Of a stretch of 64,000 bases of DNA, positions 52,807 to 61,703 are shown piece after piece. Both the position numbers and the translations under genes were made by a program. This stretch comes from Pseudomonadota bacterium (GTDB taxonomy: Bacteria > Pseudomonadota > Gammaproteobacteria > Burkholderiales > Burkholderiaceae_C), in the NCBI GenBank assembly GCA_023387335.1, contig JAEWIF010000054.1:16616-80615 (forward strand), in the 5' to 3' direction. The notes beneath the pieces are model-generated. The model searched no databases. It saw only the letters and a program-made list of their open reading frames with translations, and was not told the origin of the DNA. The stretch's first letter is position 1. Every line of letters begins with the position of its first letter.

Positions 52807-54252
52807 TCAGCGTCCGCCGCGGCCGCCACCGCGACGCGGTCCGCCGCCGGAGCCGCCGCCACCACCACCGCCGCCGCGGCGCTGGCCACCGCCACCGCCA
52901 CCGCCACCCGGGCCCTGGCGCTGCCGCATGAAGCTGTCGGCGCCGATGTAGCCGAACGAGGTCTTCATCGGATCCGGCTGCGAGCCGCCGCCACCACCGC
53001 CACCACCGCCCGAACGGTCCTTGGACCGGCGCTGCTGCTGCTGAGGCTGGCCGAACTTGTTGCCGCCGCCCTGGCCCTGGCCGTTGCCGCGGTTGGAGCC
53101 GTCCGGACGCGGGCCGGCGCCGCGGTTGCCGCGCCGACGGTTGTTGCGCGACTTGTCACCGCCGCCTTCGGACACGCGCTCGCCGGAGAGCGGACCGCCG
53201 GAAGCCTGGGTCAGCGCGCGGATGTCGCGCTCATCCAGCTCCATCCAGGCGCCGCGCTTGAGGCCGCGCGGCAGCACCATCGCGCCGTAGCGGATGCGGA
53301 TGAGGCGGCTGACGGCGTGGCCGAGCGATTCGAACAGGCGGCGCACCTCGCGGTTGCGGCCTTCGGAGATCGTCACGCGGTACCAGCTGTTGGCGCCCTC
53401 GCCGCCGCCGTCCTCGATGGAGCCGAACTGGGCCTTGCCGTCGTCGAGCTCGATGCCCTCGAGCAGGCGTTCCTTCTCCTCGGACGACAGCGCGCCCAGC
53501 ACGCGCACGGCGTACTCGCGCTCCAGGCCGAAGCGCGGATGCATCAGGCGGTTGGCCAGCTCGCCCGAGCTGGTGAACAGCAGCAGGCCTTCGGTGTTGA
53601 GGTCCAGGCGCCCCACCGACTGCCACTTGCCCTGCTGCAGCCGGGGCAGCTTGCGGAACACGGTGGGCCGGTTCTGCGGGTCGTCGTGCGTGACGACCTC
53701 GCCCACCGGCTTGTGGTACGCGATCACTCGGGCGGCCGGCGGCGCGATGCGCACCTTGATCGGCTTGCCGTTGACCTTGATCTGGTCGCCCCACTGGATG
53801 CGCTGGCCGATGTGGGCGGGCTCGTTGTTGACCGAGATCCGCCCTTCCATGATCAGCTGCTCCATCTCCAGCCGCGAACCGAGGCCGGCCTGGGCCAGCA
53901 CCTTGTGCAGCTTGGGCGAGTCGGCCTGCGGCGCCAGCACGCGCTTGGGCGGCGCGGCCTCCTGGCCTTCCTGGTCGTCGAAGCGGCCGGAGACCACGTC
54001 CTCGAAGCGGATCGGCTCGGGCGCCGGAGGCGCGGGCGCGCGCTCGCGGCGCGGCCTGGCGTGGGGCTGGTCGTCGTCGCCCTCGTCTTCATCGTCGTCG
54101 TCAGACTCGCCGGCTTCCAGCGCCGGTTCGGCGCGCTCGGCCTCGGCGGGCTCCCGCGGGAGCTCGGATCCGGGCGCGGCCTGCCGCCCTGCCGGGTCCT
54201 GGTCTTCCTGGGAATCGGCTGGGTCGGACGCGGGCTGGTCGGTGGGGTTCAT
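52807..54252 (-). CDS. rluB: RsuA/RluB-family pseudouridine synthase with Gly-rich tail
   Basis: A 481-residue protein that isomerises uridine in 23S rRNA. An acidic, Pro/Asp-rich N-terminus (1-100) leads into an S4 domain (PKLHKVLAQAGLGSRLEMEQLI), then the catalytic GRLDLNTEGLLLFT with its Asp. The C-terminal 130 residues are Gly/Arg/Asn-rich (RRGNRGAGPRP, then long Gly runs). The tail is unusual in extent and may bind RNA. 12 bp after scpB. The RluB rather than RluE/RsuA call is inferred from context. Confidence 0.92.
   Translation of the reverse strand: MNPTDQPASDPADSQEDQDPAGRQAAPGSELPREPAEAERAEPALEAGESDDDDEDEGDDDQPHARPRRERAPAPPAPEPIRFEDVVSGRFDDQEGQEAAPPKRVLAPQADSPKLHKVLAQAGLGSRLEMEQLIMEGRISVNNEPAHIGQRIQWGDQIKVNGKPIKVRIAPPAARVIAYHKPVGEVVTHDDPQNRPTVFRKLPRLQQGKWQSVGRLDLNTEGLLLFTSSGELANRLMHPRFGLEREYAVRVLGALSSEEKERLLEGIELDDGKAQFGSIEDGGGEGANSWYRVTISEGRNREVRRLFESLGHAVSRLIRIRYGAMVLPRGLKRGAWMELDERDIRALTQASGGPLSGERVSEGGGDKSRNNRRRGNRGAGPRPDGSNRGNGQGQGGGNKFGQPQQQQRRSKDRSGGGGGGGGGSQPDPMKTSFGYIGADSFMRQRQGPGGGGGGGGQRRGGGGGGGGSGGGPRRGGGRGGR
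52845..52908. repeat. Trinucleotide/hexanucleotide repeats encoding the RluB Gly tail
   Basis: A GC-rich tract of CCN triplets that on the minus strand encodes glycine runs, including four perfect consecutive GCCACC hexamers at 52885-52908. A similar tract lies at 52984-53011. Such tracts are prone to slippage, so the tail length may vary between strains. Confidence 0.7.
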
Positions 54253-54263
54253 TCGGGGGGACT

Positions 54264-54932
54264 TCAGGTCAGCGCGGCGGGGGCCGCATCGCCGGGCTCG
54301 CCCGGCGGAACATCATCGGAGGGATTCGGGGATTCGGGTGTTTCGGGGGCGTCGATGCCCAGCGACGGCTGCAGGGCGTCGTCGGCATCGGCCAGGCCGG
54401 CCAGCGCGGCGATCTGCTGCGAGGGCGTCTCCAGCATCGGCAGCTGGTCCAGCGAGCCCAGGCCCAGGTCGTCGAGGAACTGGCGCGTGGTGGCGTACAG
54501 CGCCGGACGCCCGACGGCCTCGCGGTGGCCGATCACCTCGACCCAGCCGCGGTCCTCGAGCTGCTTGAGGATCTGGCTGTTGATCGTGACGCCGCGGATG
54601 TCTTCCATGTCGCCGCGCGTGACCGGCTGGCGGTACGCGATGATCGCCAGCGTCTCGAGCGCCGCGCGCGTGTACCTGGGCGGCTTCTCGGGGTGCAAAC
54701 GGTCGAGGTACTCCCGCATCTCGGGCCGGCTCTGGAAGCGCCAGCCGCTGGCGACGCTGACCAGCTCCACGCCGCGCTGGGCCCAGTCGAGCTGCAGGTC
54801 CTCGAGCAGCGAGCGCACGGTGTCGGCGCCCAGCTCGTCGTTGAACAACACGCGCAGCTCGCGCAGCGGCAAAGGCTGCGACGAACAGATCAACGCGGTT
54901 TCGAGGACGCGCTTGGCATCCGCCGTATTCAT
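54264..54932 (-). CDS. scpB: Segregation and condensation protein B
   Basis: A 222-residue kleisin-associated protein of the SMC-ScpAB complex. Tandem winged helices are seen with FQSRPEMREYL, YTRAALETLAIIAYRQPVTRGDMEDIRGV and GRPALYATTRQFLDDLG. An acidic Pro-rich tail follows. It is 11 bp upstream of rluB. scpA is not adjacent in this window. Confidence 0.95.
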   Translation of the reverse strand: MNTADAKRVLETALICSSQPLPLRELRVLFNDELGADTVRSLLEDLQLDWAQRGVELVSVASGWRFQSRPEMREYLDRLHPEKPPRYTRAALETLAIIAYRQPVTRGDMEDIRGVTINSQILKQLEDRGWVEVIGHREAVGRPALYATTRQFLDDLGLGSLDQLPMLETPSQQIAALAGLADADDALQPSLGIDAPETPESPNPSDDVPPGEPGDAAPAALT

Positions 54933-55005
54933 GTCTTGCGTACTTCCTGCTGGCTGGATCGGGCGCCGGCGGCGCTCCAGTCAAGGGCCCGGGGGCTGGG
55001 CGGCG

Positions 55006-56067
55006 TCATCGCCGGGGGCGGCCGCCGGAAGGCTGTGCCGCAGGCCCGGCAGGCATGGCGGCTGACGCCATCGCCGGAGCCGGATTGTAACGCAGCCCCC
55101 AGGACGACAGCCCATGCACGAGGTCGGCCGGCAGGGCCGACGCGAAGTCCAGCGCCTCGCCCGTCACCGGGTGGCGGAAGGCGAGCCGGAACGCATGCAG
55201 CGCCTGCCGGCCCACGCCGACCTCGCTGCTGCCGCCGTACAGCGAGTCGCCCACCAGCGGATGGCCGATGTGCGCCATGTGAACGCGGATCTGGTGGGTG
55301 CGGCCGGTGTGCAGGCTGGCCCGCACCAGGCAGCCCTGCTCGCACGAATCGAGCAGGTCGAAGGTGGTCATCGCGGGCTTGCCGGGATCGTGCGGTCCCA
55401 CCACCGCCATGCGCAGGCGGTTGCGCGGATCGCGGCCGATCGGCGCTTCGACCACGCGGGTGGGTTCGCCGCGCCAGGGGCGGTGCGCCAGCGCCAGGTA
55501 CTGCCGCGTCACCTCGCGCGCCGCGATCATGCGCACCAGGGCGTCCATCGTCGCGCGGGTGCGCGCCACCACCATCAGCCCGCTGGTGTCCTTGTCCAGG
55601 CGATGCACGATGCCCGCGCGCGGCAGCAGGCCGGCCCGCTCGTCGCGCGCCAGCAGCCCGTTGAGCAGCGTGCCGCTCCAGTTGCCCGGGGCGGGATGCA
55701 CCACCAGGCCCGGCGCCTTGTTGATCACCAGCAGGTGCTCGTCCTCGTGCACCACCGCCAGCGGCATCGCCTCGGCCCGGAACGCCAGGCTCTGCGGCGT
55801 CGGCCGCAGTTCGACGGCGAGCGTGTCGCCCGCCTTCACGCGGTGCGCCGGTCGCGCGGCGCGGTGCCGGTTGATCGTCACCGCGCCGCCGTTGACCAGC
55901 TGCTGCAGGTAGCTGCGCGAGAACTCGGGCACCAGCTCGGCCAGCGCGTGGTCCAGGCGGCGTGCGTGCATCGCCGGGTCGACGGTGAACTGCCGCAGCT
56001 CGGAGCCGGGTTCGGCCTCGGCTTCGTCGTCGGGTGCGGCTTCTATAATCTTTTCGCCCTGTTTCAA
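55006..56067 (-). CDS. rluD: 23S rRNA pseudouridine synthase RluD
   Basis: About 353 residues; an S4-type N-terminal domain (RRLDHALAELVPEFSRSYLQQLVNGGAVTINR) and the catalytic HRLDKDTSGLMVVA with its Asp. It makes pseudouridines 1911, 1915 and 1917 in helix 69. The start is uncertain: TTG at 56067 as given, or an in-frame codon about 28-33 residues in, closer to the family start. Divergent from bamD, whose -10 box overlaps this N-terminus. Confidence 0.93.
   Translation of the reverse strand: MKQGEKIIEAAPDDEAEAEPGSELRQFTVDPAMHARRLDHALAELVPEFSRSYLQQLVNGGAVTINRHRAARPAHRVKAGDTLAVELRPTPQSLAFRAEAMPLAVVHEDEHLLVINKAPGLVVHPAPGNWSGTLLNGLLARDERAGLLPRAGIVHRLDKDTSGLMVVARTRATMDALVRMIAAREVTRQYLALAHRPWRGEPTRVVEAPIGRDPRNRLRMAVVGPHDPGKPAMTTFDLLDSCEQGCLVRASLHTGRTHQIRVHMAHIGHPLVGDSLYGGSSEVGVGRQALHAFRLAFRHPVTGEALDFASALPADLVHGLSSWGLRYNPAPAMASAAMPAGPAAQPSGGRPRR
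56044..56049 (+). promoter_or_regulatory. Putative -10 box of the bamD promoter
   Basis: A perfect TATAAT lies 34 bp upstream of the bamD ATG. No good -35 is present at 16-18 bp (only GC-rich sequence), so it may be an activator-dependent or extended promoter. It lies within the first codons of the long form of rluD. Confidence 0.5.
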
Positions 56068-56082
56068 GAAGGTCTGCGCTTC

Positions 56083-56880
56083 ATGCTTCGAGCGAAATTA
56101 TCCGGTGTCGCCGCGGTGGCCCTCGTGCTGCTGTCGGCCTGCTCCTCGACCCGCGAGGACCGGACCGCGACCTGGAGCCCGAACCGCATCTACTCCGAGG
56201 CGCGCGACGAGCTGAACGCCGGCTCCTACGACAAGGCCGTGCCGCTGTTCGAGAAGCTCGAAGGCCGCGCCGCCGGCACGCCGCTGGCGCAGCAGGCCCA
56301 GCTGGAGAAGGCCTACGCGCACTACAAGGCGGGCGAGCAGGCCCAGGCCATCGCCACGCTGGACCGCTTCATGAAGCTGCATCCCGCGAGTCCCGCGATC
56401 GACTACGCCCTGTACCTCAAGGGCCTGGTGAACTTCAACGACAACCTGGGCATGTTCTCCTGGCTGACGCGCCAGGACCTGTCCGAGCGTGACCAGAAGG
56501 CCGCCAAGGAATCGTTCGAGTCCTTCAAGGAACTGGTCGGCCGCTTCCCGGATTCGCGCTACACGCCGGATGCGCGCGCCCGCATGACGTACATCGTCAA
56601 CTCGCTGGCGCAGTCCGAAGTGCACGTGGCGCGCTACTACTACTCGCGCGGCGCCTACGTGGCCGCCATCAACCGCGCGCAGGCCGCGCTGGCCGACTAC
56701 CGCGACGTGCCCGCGCTGGAAGAGGCCCTGTTCATCCTCGTGCGCTCGTACGACGCGCTCGGCATGCCGCAGCTGCGCGACGACAGCCGCCGCGTGCTCG
56801 AGAAGAACTATCCGGACAGCGAGTACCTCACCAAGGGCTACAAGAGCGACCCGGCCCGCGCCTGGTACAAGTTCTGGTGA
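56083..56880 (+). CDS. bamD: Outer membrane assembly lipoprotein BamD
   Basis: A 265-residue essential lipoprotein of the BAM complex. Lipobox LLSAC with Cys20, then five TPR repeats (IYSEARDELNAGSYDKAVPLFEKLE, PASPAIDYALYLKGL). The ATG at 56083 is preceded by AAGAAGG. It ends 5 bp before the convergent helicase stop. bamB is 10 kb away in the main block. Confidence 0.95.
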   Translation: MLRAKLSGVAAVALVLLSACSSTREDRTATWSPNRIYSEARDELNAGSYDKAVPLFEKLEGRAAGTPLAQQAQLEKAYAHYKAGEQAQAIATLDRFMKLHPASPAIDYALYLKGLVNFNDNLGMFSWLTRQDLSERDQKAAKESFESFKELVGRFPDSRYTPDARARMTYIVNSLAQSEVHVARYYYSRGAYVAAINRAQAALADYRDVPALEEALFILVRSYDALGMPQLRDDSRRVLEKNYPDSEYLTKGYKSDPARAWYKFW

Positions 56881-56885
56881 GCCCC

Positions 56886-58946
56886 TCAGGCCGCCGCGGC
56901 TGAAGCCCGCACGGCCGCCAGCGCGTCGAGCGCTTCCTCGAATTCCGGCTGCGACGAAAGCCGCCGCATCGGCGGCAGCGCGGCCAGCAGCCGGCGGCCG
57001 TAGCCCATCTGCGCGAGCCGCGTGTCGCAGACCACCAGCACGCCGCGATCGGATTCGCTGCGGATCAGGCGCCCGGCGCCCTGCTTGAGCGCCACCGCCG
57101 CCTCCGGCACGAAGTAGTCGTTGAACGGATTGCGGCCCTGCGACTGCAGCCGCTGCGAGCGCGCCTCCACCAGCGGATCGCCCGGGGGCGGAAAGGGCAG
57201 CTTGTCGATCACCACCAGTTCCAGCGCGTCGCCCGGAACGTCCACGCCCTCCCAGAACGAGGCCGAGGCCACCAGCAGGCAACCCGGCCGGCCCGGGCCG
57301 GCGCCTTCGCGGAAGCGCTCGATCAGCCGCCGCTTGGGCCACTGGCCCTGCACCAGCACCTCGAGCTCCATCGATCCGTCGAAGCGGCGCTGCAGGTCCT
57401 CGCCGATCTGGCGCAGCGCGCGCAGCGTCGTGGTCAGCACCATGGTGCGGCCGCCGATGCGCTGCGCCGCTTGCGCCGCCAACTGGGCAACCGCCTGGCT
57501 GTGGCCGGGATCGTTCGGCTTGGGCAAGTCGCGCGGCAGGTAGAGCGCGGCCTGCTCGGGATAGTTGAACGGGCTGCCGACACGCAGCACCTCGGCCTCG
57601 TCGAGGCCGCAGGGCTCCGTGAACCAGCGCAGGCGCGCGTCGTCGCCCAGCGTGGCGGAGGTGAATATCCAGGCGCGGCCACCAGGGGCCGCCTCGTCGT
57701 CGCCCTCGTCGTCGTCCCAGCCGCCCTCCTCTTCCTCCTTCGCCGGTGTCTCCTTGAGCAGCCGCGTGCGCACCGCCTGCGCGATGTCCAGCGGCGACTC
57801 GACCAGCCGCAGCTGCTGGCCGACGTCGAGCCAGCGCACCGACTCGGGCGCGGCCGGCGCCAGGAAGCGGTCGCAGCGCTGCGCGAGCGTGGCCGCGCGC
57901 TCCTGCAGGCGCACGAAGTCCGGCGCGATCTCGCTGACCGTGGCCAGCGCGTCCTGCGCCGCGTCGCAGGCCGATTGCACGTCGGCCAGCGCGTCCTGCC
58001 ACTCCTCGGCGGGAACGCCCTCGGGCGCGATCTCGCTCCAGCGCAATCGGCTGCCGGTCGTGCCGCGGCCCACCACCAGCCGCAGGTCGCGCGTGGCGCG
58101 GTCGAGCGTCGCCGCGATCTCCTGCCAGGGCGCGAGTCCGCGCGCCAGCTGCATGCCGGTGCCGAGCAGGTCGCGCGTGAAGTCCAGCAGCTGGCCGGTG
58201 CCCAGCTGCGCGCCGAGGAACTGCACGCCGGTTTCGTTCAACTGGTGGGCCTCGTCGAAGATGGCGACGCGCACCGTGGGCAGCAGTTCGGCCATGCCCG
58301 ATTCGCGCACCGCGAGATCGGCGAAGAAGAGGTGGTGGTTGACCACCACCACGTCGGCCGCCAGCGCTTCGCGCCGCGCACGGTTCACGTGGCATTCGCG
58401 GAACTTCGGGCATTGCGAGCCCAGGCAGTTCTCGCGGGTGGACGTCACCAGCGGGATCACCGGCGAGCGCTCGTCCAGGCCGGGCAGCTCGGCCAGGTCG
58501 CCGCTTCGCGTGGCCTGCGCCCATTGCTCGACCTTGGCCAGCGCCAGCGCGGCGCCGCGGTCGACCGCACCCGGGTCGCGCCGCGCCTGCTCCATCCGGT
58601 GCAGGCACAGGTAGCTGCCGCGGCCCTTGAGCAGCGCGGTTCGCACCGGCAGGCCGAGCGCCTCGACCAGCCGCGGCAGGTCGCGGCCGAACAGCTGGTC
58701 CTGCAGCGTCTTGGTGGCGGTGGACAGCAGCACCCGCTCGCCGGACAGCAGCGCGGGCACCAGGTAGGAGAAGGTCTTGCCGACGCCGGTGCCGGCCTCG
58801 ACGACCAGCGAGCCGCCCGACTCGATCGTGCGCGCCACGGCCAGCGCCATCTCGGTCTGGGCCTCGCGGGGGCGGAAGGCGTCGGCCGCGCGCGGCAACG
58901 CGCCGTCGGCCGCGAAGGCGCCGCGGACGGCTTCAATCAAGGTCAT
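56886..58946 (-). CDS. DinG/YoaA-type Fe-S DNA helicase
   Basis: A 686-residue XPD-family helicase. Walker A is EAGTGVGKT, followed by a Fe-S domain with Cys in SYLCLHR and NCLGSQCPKFRECHV, FDEAHQLNETG (DEAH) and the late EGVDVPGDALELVVIDKLPF and QGAGRLIRSESDRG. Involved in repair of replication damage. Lacks the N-terminal nuclease found in the protein at 13811-16072. Ten bp from the DUF465 gene. Confidence 0.94.
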   Translation of the reverse strand: MTLIEAVRGAFAADGALPRAADAFRPREAQTEMALAVARTIESGGSLVVEAGTGVGKTFSYLVPALLSGERVLLSTATKTLQDQLFGRDLPRLVEALGLPVRTALLKGRGSYLCLHRMEQARRDPGAVDRGAALALAKVEQWAQATRSGDLAELPGLDERSPVIPLVTSTRENCLGSQCPKFRECHVNRARREALAADVVVVNHHLFFADLAVRESGMAELLPTVRVAIFDEAHQLNETGVQFLGAQLGTGQLLDFTRDLLGTGMQLARGLAPWQEIAATLDRATRDLRLVVGRGTTGSRLRWSEIAPEGVPAEEWQDALADVQSACDAAQDALATVSEIAPDFVRLQERAATLAQRCDRFLAPAAPESVRWLDVGQQLRLVESPLDIAQAVRTRLLKETPAKEEEEGGWDDDEGDDEAAPGGRAWIFTSATLGDDARLRWFTEPCGLDEAEVLRVGSPFNYPEQAALYLPRDLPKPNDPGHSQAVAQLAAQAAQRIGGRTMVLTTTLRALRQIGEDLQRRFDGSMELEVLVQGQWPKRRLIERFREGAGPGRPGCLLVASASFWEGVDVPGDALELVVIDKLPFPPPGDPLVEARSQRLQSQGRNPFNDYFVPEAAVALKQGAGRLIRSESDRGVLVVCDTRLAQMGYGRRLLAALPPMRRLSSQPEFEEALDALAAVRASAAAA

Positions 58947-58955
58947 CGGAAGGGA

Positions 58956-59159
58956 TCAGGCGGGTTCCTTGGGATCCAGCACCAGCTCCAGCTGGGCGAT
59001 CAGGTCGCGCAGCGCCAGGCGGCGTTTCTTCAGGCGGCGCAACATCAGTTCGTCCAGGGGTTGCTCGTGCGCCGCCGCATCGATCAGGGCGTCGAGGTCG
59101 GCATGCTCGATTCGCAGCTCGATCAGGCGCCGCTCGGGCGAATGCAGGTTGGATTCCAC
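58956..59159 (-). CDS. DUF465/YdcH-like small protein
   Basis: A 67-residue coiled-coil protein (HSPERRLIELRIEHADLDALID, then LDELMLRRLKKRRLALRDLIAQLE) matching DUF465. The GTG at 59159 gives the family length; the open frame runs 38 codons further upstream with sequence unlike the family. No strong ribosome site. Function is unknown. Confidence 0.75.
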   Translation of the reverse strand: MESNLHSPERRLIELRIEHADLDALIDAAAHEQPLDELMLRRLKKRRLALRDLIAQLELVLDPKEPA

Positions 59160-59265
59160 GACAAGGTTGGTGGCGCGCCACCGTGAGCTCTGCGGGTCGG
59201 AACGATAATACGCGCTCCAGCAGCAATTATCGAGCTCGGCGCCCGCGCGCAGCGCTCCACCCGCA

Positions 59266-60027
59266 ATGGCCAAAGGCTACCGACTCACAGCAGCGACCGG
59301 CATCCACAAGGGCGACCGCGAATACCAGCAGGACCAGGTCACCCTCATCGCCCATCCGCGCGTGAGCGGTTGCGTGCTGGCCGTGGTGGCCGACGGCATG
59401 GGCGGTCGCAGCGGCGGCCGCAAGGCTTCCGACCAGGTGATGCTCACGGCCCGCCAGCTGTTCGAGCGCTACTCGCCCGACCATGACGACGCCGGCGACC
59501 TGCTCAAGCAGGTGGCGCAGGAGGCGCACCTCGTCATCAAGCTCACGGCCATCGCCGCCGAGCAGGAACCGCACAGCACCATCGCCGCGTTCCTGATCAA
59601 CCCGGCCGGCGACTGCCACTGGGTGCATGCCGGCGACTCGCGCATCTACCACTTCCACGGCAGCAAGCTGGTCAAGCGCACGCTCGACCATTCCTACGTG
59701 CAGACGCTGGTGGAAGCCGGCCAGCTCACCGAGGAAGAGGCCAACGTGCACCCGCAGTCCAACATCCTCATGGGCTGCCTGGGCGCTGAAGAAGATCCGC
59801 CCTCCACGATGCACACCGTGTCGCAGCTGCGCCCCGGCGACGTGCTGATGGCGTGCAGCGACGGCGTGTGGCACTACTTCAGCCCCAACGAGCTGGGCTC
59901 GGTGCTGTCGTCGCTGACGCCGCGCGAGGCCAGCGAATTCCTGATCGAGAAGGCGCGCTCGCGCGCCCGCGGCGGCGGCGACAACCTGTCGCTGGTGATC
60001 GTCAAGCTCGAGCCGCTGGAAGGCTGA
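59266..60027 (+). CDS. PP2C-family protein phosphatase
   Basis: A 253-residue metal-dependent Ser/Thr phosphatase with REYQQDQ, VADGMGG (41-47), GDSRIY and GGGDNLSLVIV, the metal-binding motifs. It resembles the PppA/Stp-type bacterial enzymes. No partner kinase or type VI secretion genes are adjacent, so the target is unknown. It is divergent from the DUF465 gene and convergent with the next. Confidence 0.93.
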   Translation: MAKGYRLTAATGIHKGDREYQQDQVTLIAHPRVSGCVLAVVADGMGGRSGGRKASDQVMLTARQLFERYSPDHDDAGDLLKQVAQEAHLVIKLTAIAAEQEPHSTIAAFLINPAGDCHWVHAGDSRIYHFHGSKLVKRTLDHSYVQTLVEAGQLTEEEANVHPQSNILMGCLGAEEDPPSTMHTVSQLRPGDVLMACSDGVWHYFSPNELGSVLSSLTPREASEFLIEKARSRARGGGDNLSLVIVKLEPLEG

Positions 60028-60029
60028 GC

Positions 60030-60605
60030 TCAGGGCGGCACGGGCAGCGGCCGCACATCCTTCTTGGCTTCGGCCGCGCGCTTCTGCACCTCGGCCTTGT
60101 GCTGCGCCGCGTCTTCCAGGCGCTCGTTGTAGCGGCGGGCGTTGGTCCCGGTGTCCACCTGCTTCGGCTGTTTGGGCTCGCGCGGAGCCCGAGCCGCGCG
60201 GGGTGCGGACGCCGGAGTCGATGCGGCCTTGGCCGGCGCGGGCGCCGAAGCCGCCGACGCGGGGGGTACCGGCGCGGAGGCCTGGGCGGCTCGCCTGTCC
60301 GCCGTCTTCTTCTCGATCTCCTCCAGCCGCTCGGACGACCGGCGGCGACGGTCGGCGTCGTTCAGCACCAGCTCCTGGCGCCGCAGGTCGGCCAGCAGTT
60401 CGCGCCGCTTGGCGCGGGCGTCGGCGATGCAGTCGTTGACCGCGAACTTCTGGTAGCAGGCCTTGTTCGCCTGCTCGAACTCGGCTTCGATGCGAGTGCG
60501 CTCCGACGCGATGCGGGCGCGCTCGGACGCTTCTTCGGCCTGCTGGTTCTGGGCCGCGGCCGGCAGCGCCAGCCCGGCGGCGAGGAGGAAGGCAAGCTTG
60601 TTCAT
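60030..60605 (-). CDS. Secreted coiled-coil hypothetical protein
   Basis: A 191-residue protein with signal peptide (1-18, ending PAAAQ). The mature part is charged and helical (EEASERARIASERTRIEAEFEQ, with CYQKFAVNDC, two Cys likely disulfide-bonded), then a Pro/Ala-rich linker and a charged end. Its ATG overlaps the zapE stop... the downstream gene in the lpdA-zapE operon; the overlap is ATGA. No family is recognised. Confidence 0.75.
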   Translation of the reverse strand: MNKLAFLLAAGLALPAAAQNQQAEEASERARIASERTRIEAEFEQANKACYQKFAVNDCIADARAKRRELLADLRRQELVLNDADRRRRSSERLEEIEKKTADRRAAQASAPVPPASAASAPAPAKAASTPASAPRAARAPREPKQPKQVDTGTNARRYNERLEDAAQHKAEVQKRAAEAKKDVRPLPVPP

Positions 60606-61702
60606 GTGAGGCTAGTGTCCACCGTGCGGCGCTCCTGGGCCAGGAATTGCGCCGACTGCATCTCGTTCAGGCGCGAGACCGTGCGCGGGAACTCATGGGC
60701 CAGCGGCCCCTCCGTGTACAACGCCTCGGGCGGGACCGCCGCGGACATGATCAGCTTGACCCGGCGGTCGTACAGCACGTCGATGAGCCAGGTGAAGCGG
60801 CGCGCCTCCGAGGCCATGTTGACCGGCATGTACGGCACGTCGCTCAGCAGCACCGTGTGGAACTGGGTCGCGATCTCCAGGTAGTCGTTCTGCGAGCGCG
60901 GCCCGCCGCACAGCGTGCGGAAGTCGAACCACACCACGCCGCCCGCCTTGCGCCGCGAGCGGATCTCGCGCTGCTCGATGTGCAGCACCGGGTCCTCGTC
61001 GTGGACCTCGGCCAGCTCGTCGAACGCCCGGCCCATTTCGGCATCCGCCTCGGCCCCAAGGGGCGTGTGGTACAGCTTCAGGTGCTCCAGCGTGCGGCGG
61101 CGGTAGTCGACGCCGTGGTCCACGTTGACCACCTCGAGGTTGCGGTTGAGCAGCGCGATGGCCGGCAGGATGCGGTCGCGGTGCAGGCCGTTGGGGTACA
61201 GGTCGTCGGGGCGGAAGTTGGACGTCGTGACGAAGCCCACGCCGTGGTCGAACAGCGCCTGCAGCAGGCGGTGCAGGATCATCGCGTCGGTGATGTCGGC
61301 GACGTGGAATTCGTCGAAGCAGATCACCCGGAACCGGTGGGCGATGCGCTTGCCCAGCTCGTCCAGCGGGTTGACCGTGCCCTGCAGCTCGACCAGCTCG
61401 CGGTGCACCTCGCGCATGAACTCGTGAAAATGCAGCCGCGTCTTGCGGCGCAGCGGCAGCGCGTTGTAGAAGCAGTCCATCAGGAAGCTCTTGCCGCGCC
61501 CCACGCCGCCCCACAGGTAGACGCCGCGCGGGATGTCCGGCCGCAGGATCAGCTTCTTGAAGACGTTGGAGCGCTGGTCCTTGTACTGCTCCCAGTCGCG
61601 CACGCAGCGGTCCAGGGCCTCGACCCCGCGCAGTTGCGCGGGGTCGCTGGCGTAACCCCGCGCGGCCAGCTCGGCGTCGTAGGCCTCCCGGACGCTCGGC
61701 AC
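60602..61702 (-). CDS. zapE: Cell division AFG1-family ATPase ZapE
   Basis: A 366-residue AFG1/LACE1-type ATPase that modulates the Z-ring under stress. GVYLWGGVGRGKSFLMD is Walker A (65-72), VICFDEFHVADITDAMIL is Walker B, and TTSNFRPDDLYPNGLHRD is characteristic. The start is GTG at 61702, 1 bp after the lpdA stop. It shares an operon with the 2-oxoglutarate dehydrogenase genes, usual for beta-proteobacteria. Confidence 0.95.
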   Translation of the reverse strand: MPSVREAYDAELAARGYASDPAQLRGVEALDRCVRDWEQYKDQRSNVFKKLILRPDIPRGVYLWGGVGRGKSFLMDCFYNALPLRRKTRLHFHEFMREVHRELVELQGTVNPLDELGKRIAHRFRVICFDEFHVADITDAMILHRLLQALFDHGVGFVTTSNFRPDDLYPNGLHRDRILPAIALLNRNLEVVNVDHGVDYRRRTLEHLKLYHTPLGAEADAEMGRAFDELAEVHDEDPVLHIEQREIRSRRKAGGVVWFDFRTLCGGPRSQNDYLEIATQFHTVLLSDVPYMPVNMASEARRFTWLIDVLYDRRVKLIMSAAVPPEALYTEGPLAHEFPRTVSRLNEMQSAQFLAQERRTVDTSLT

Positions 61703-61703
61703 G

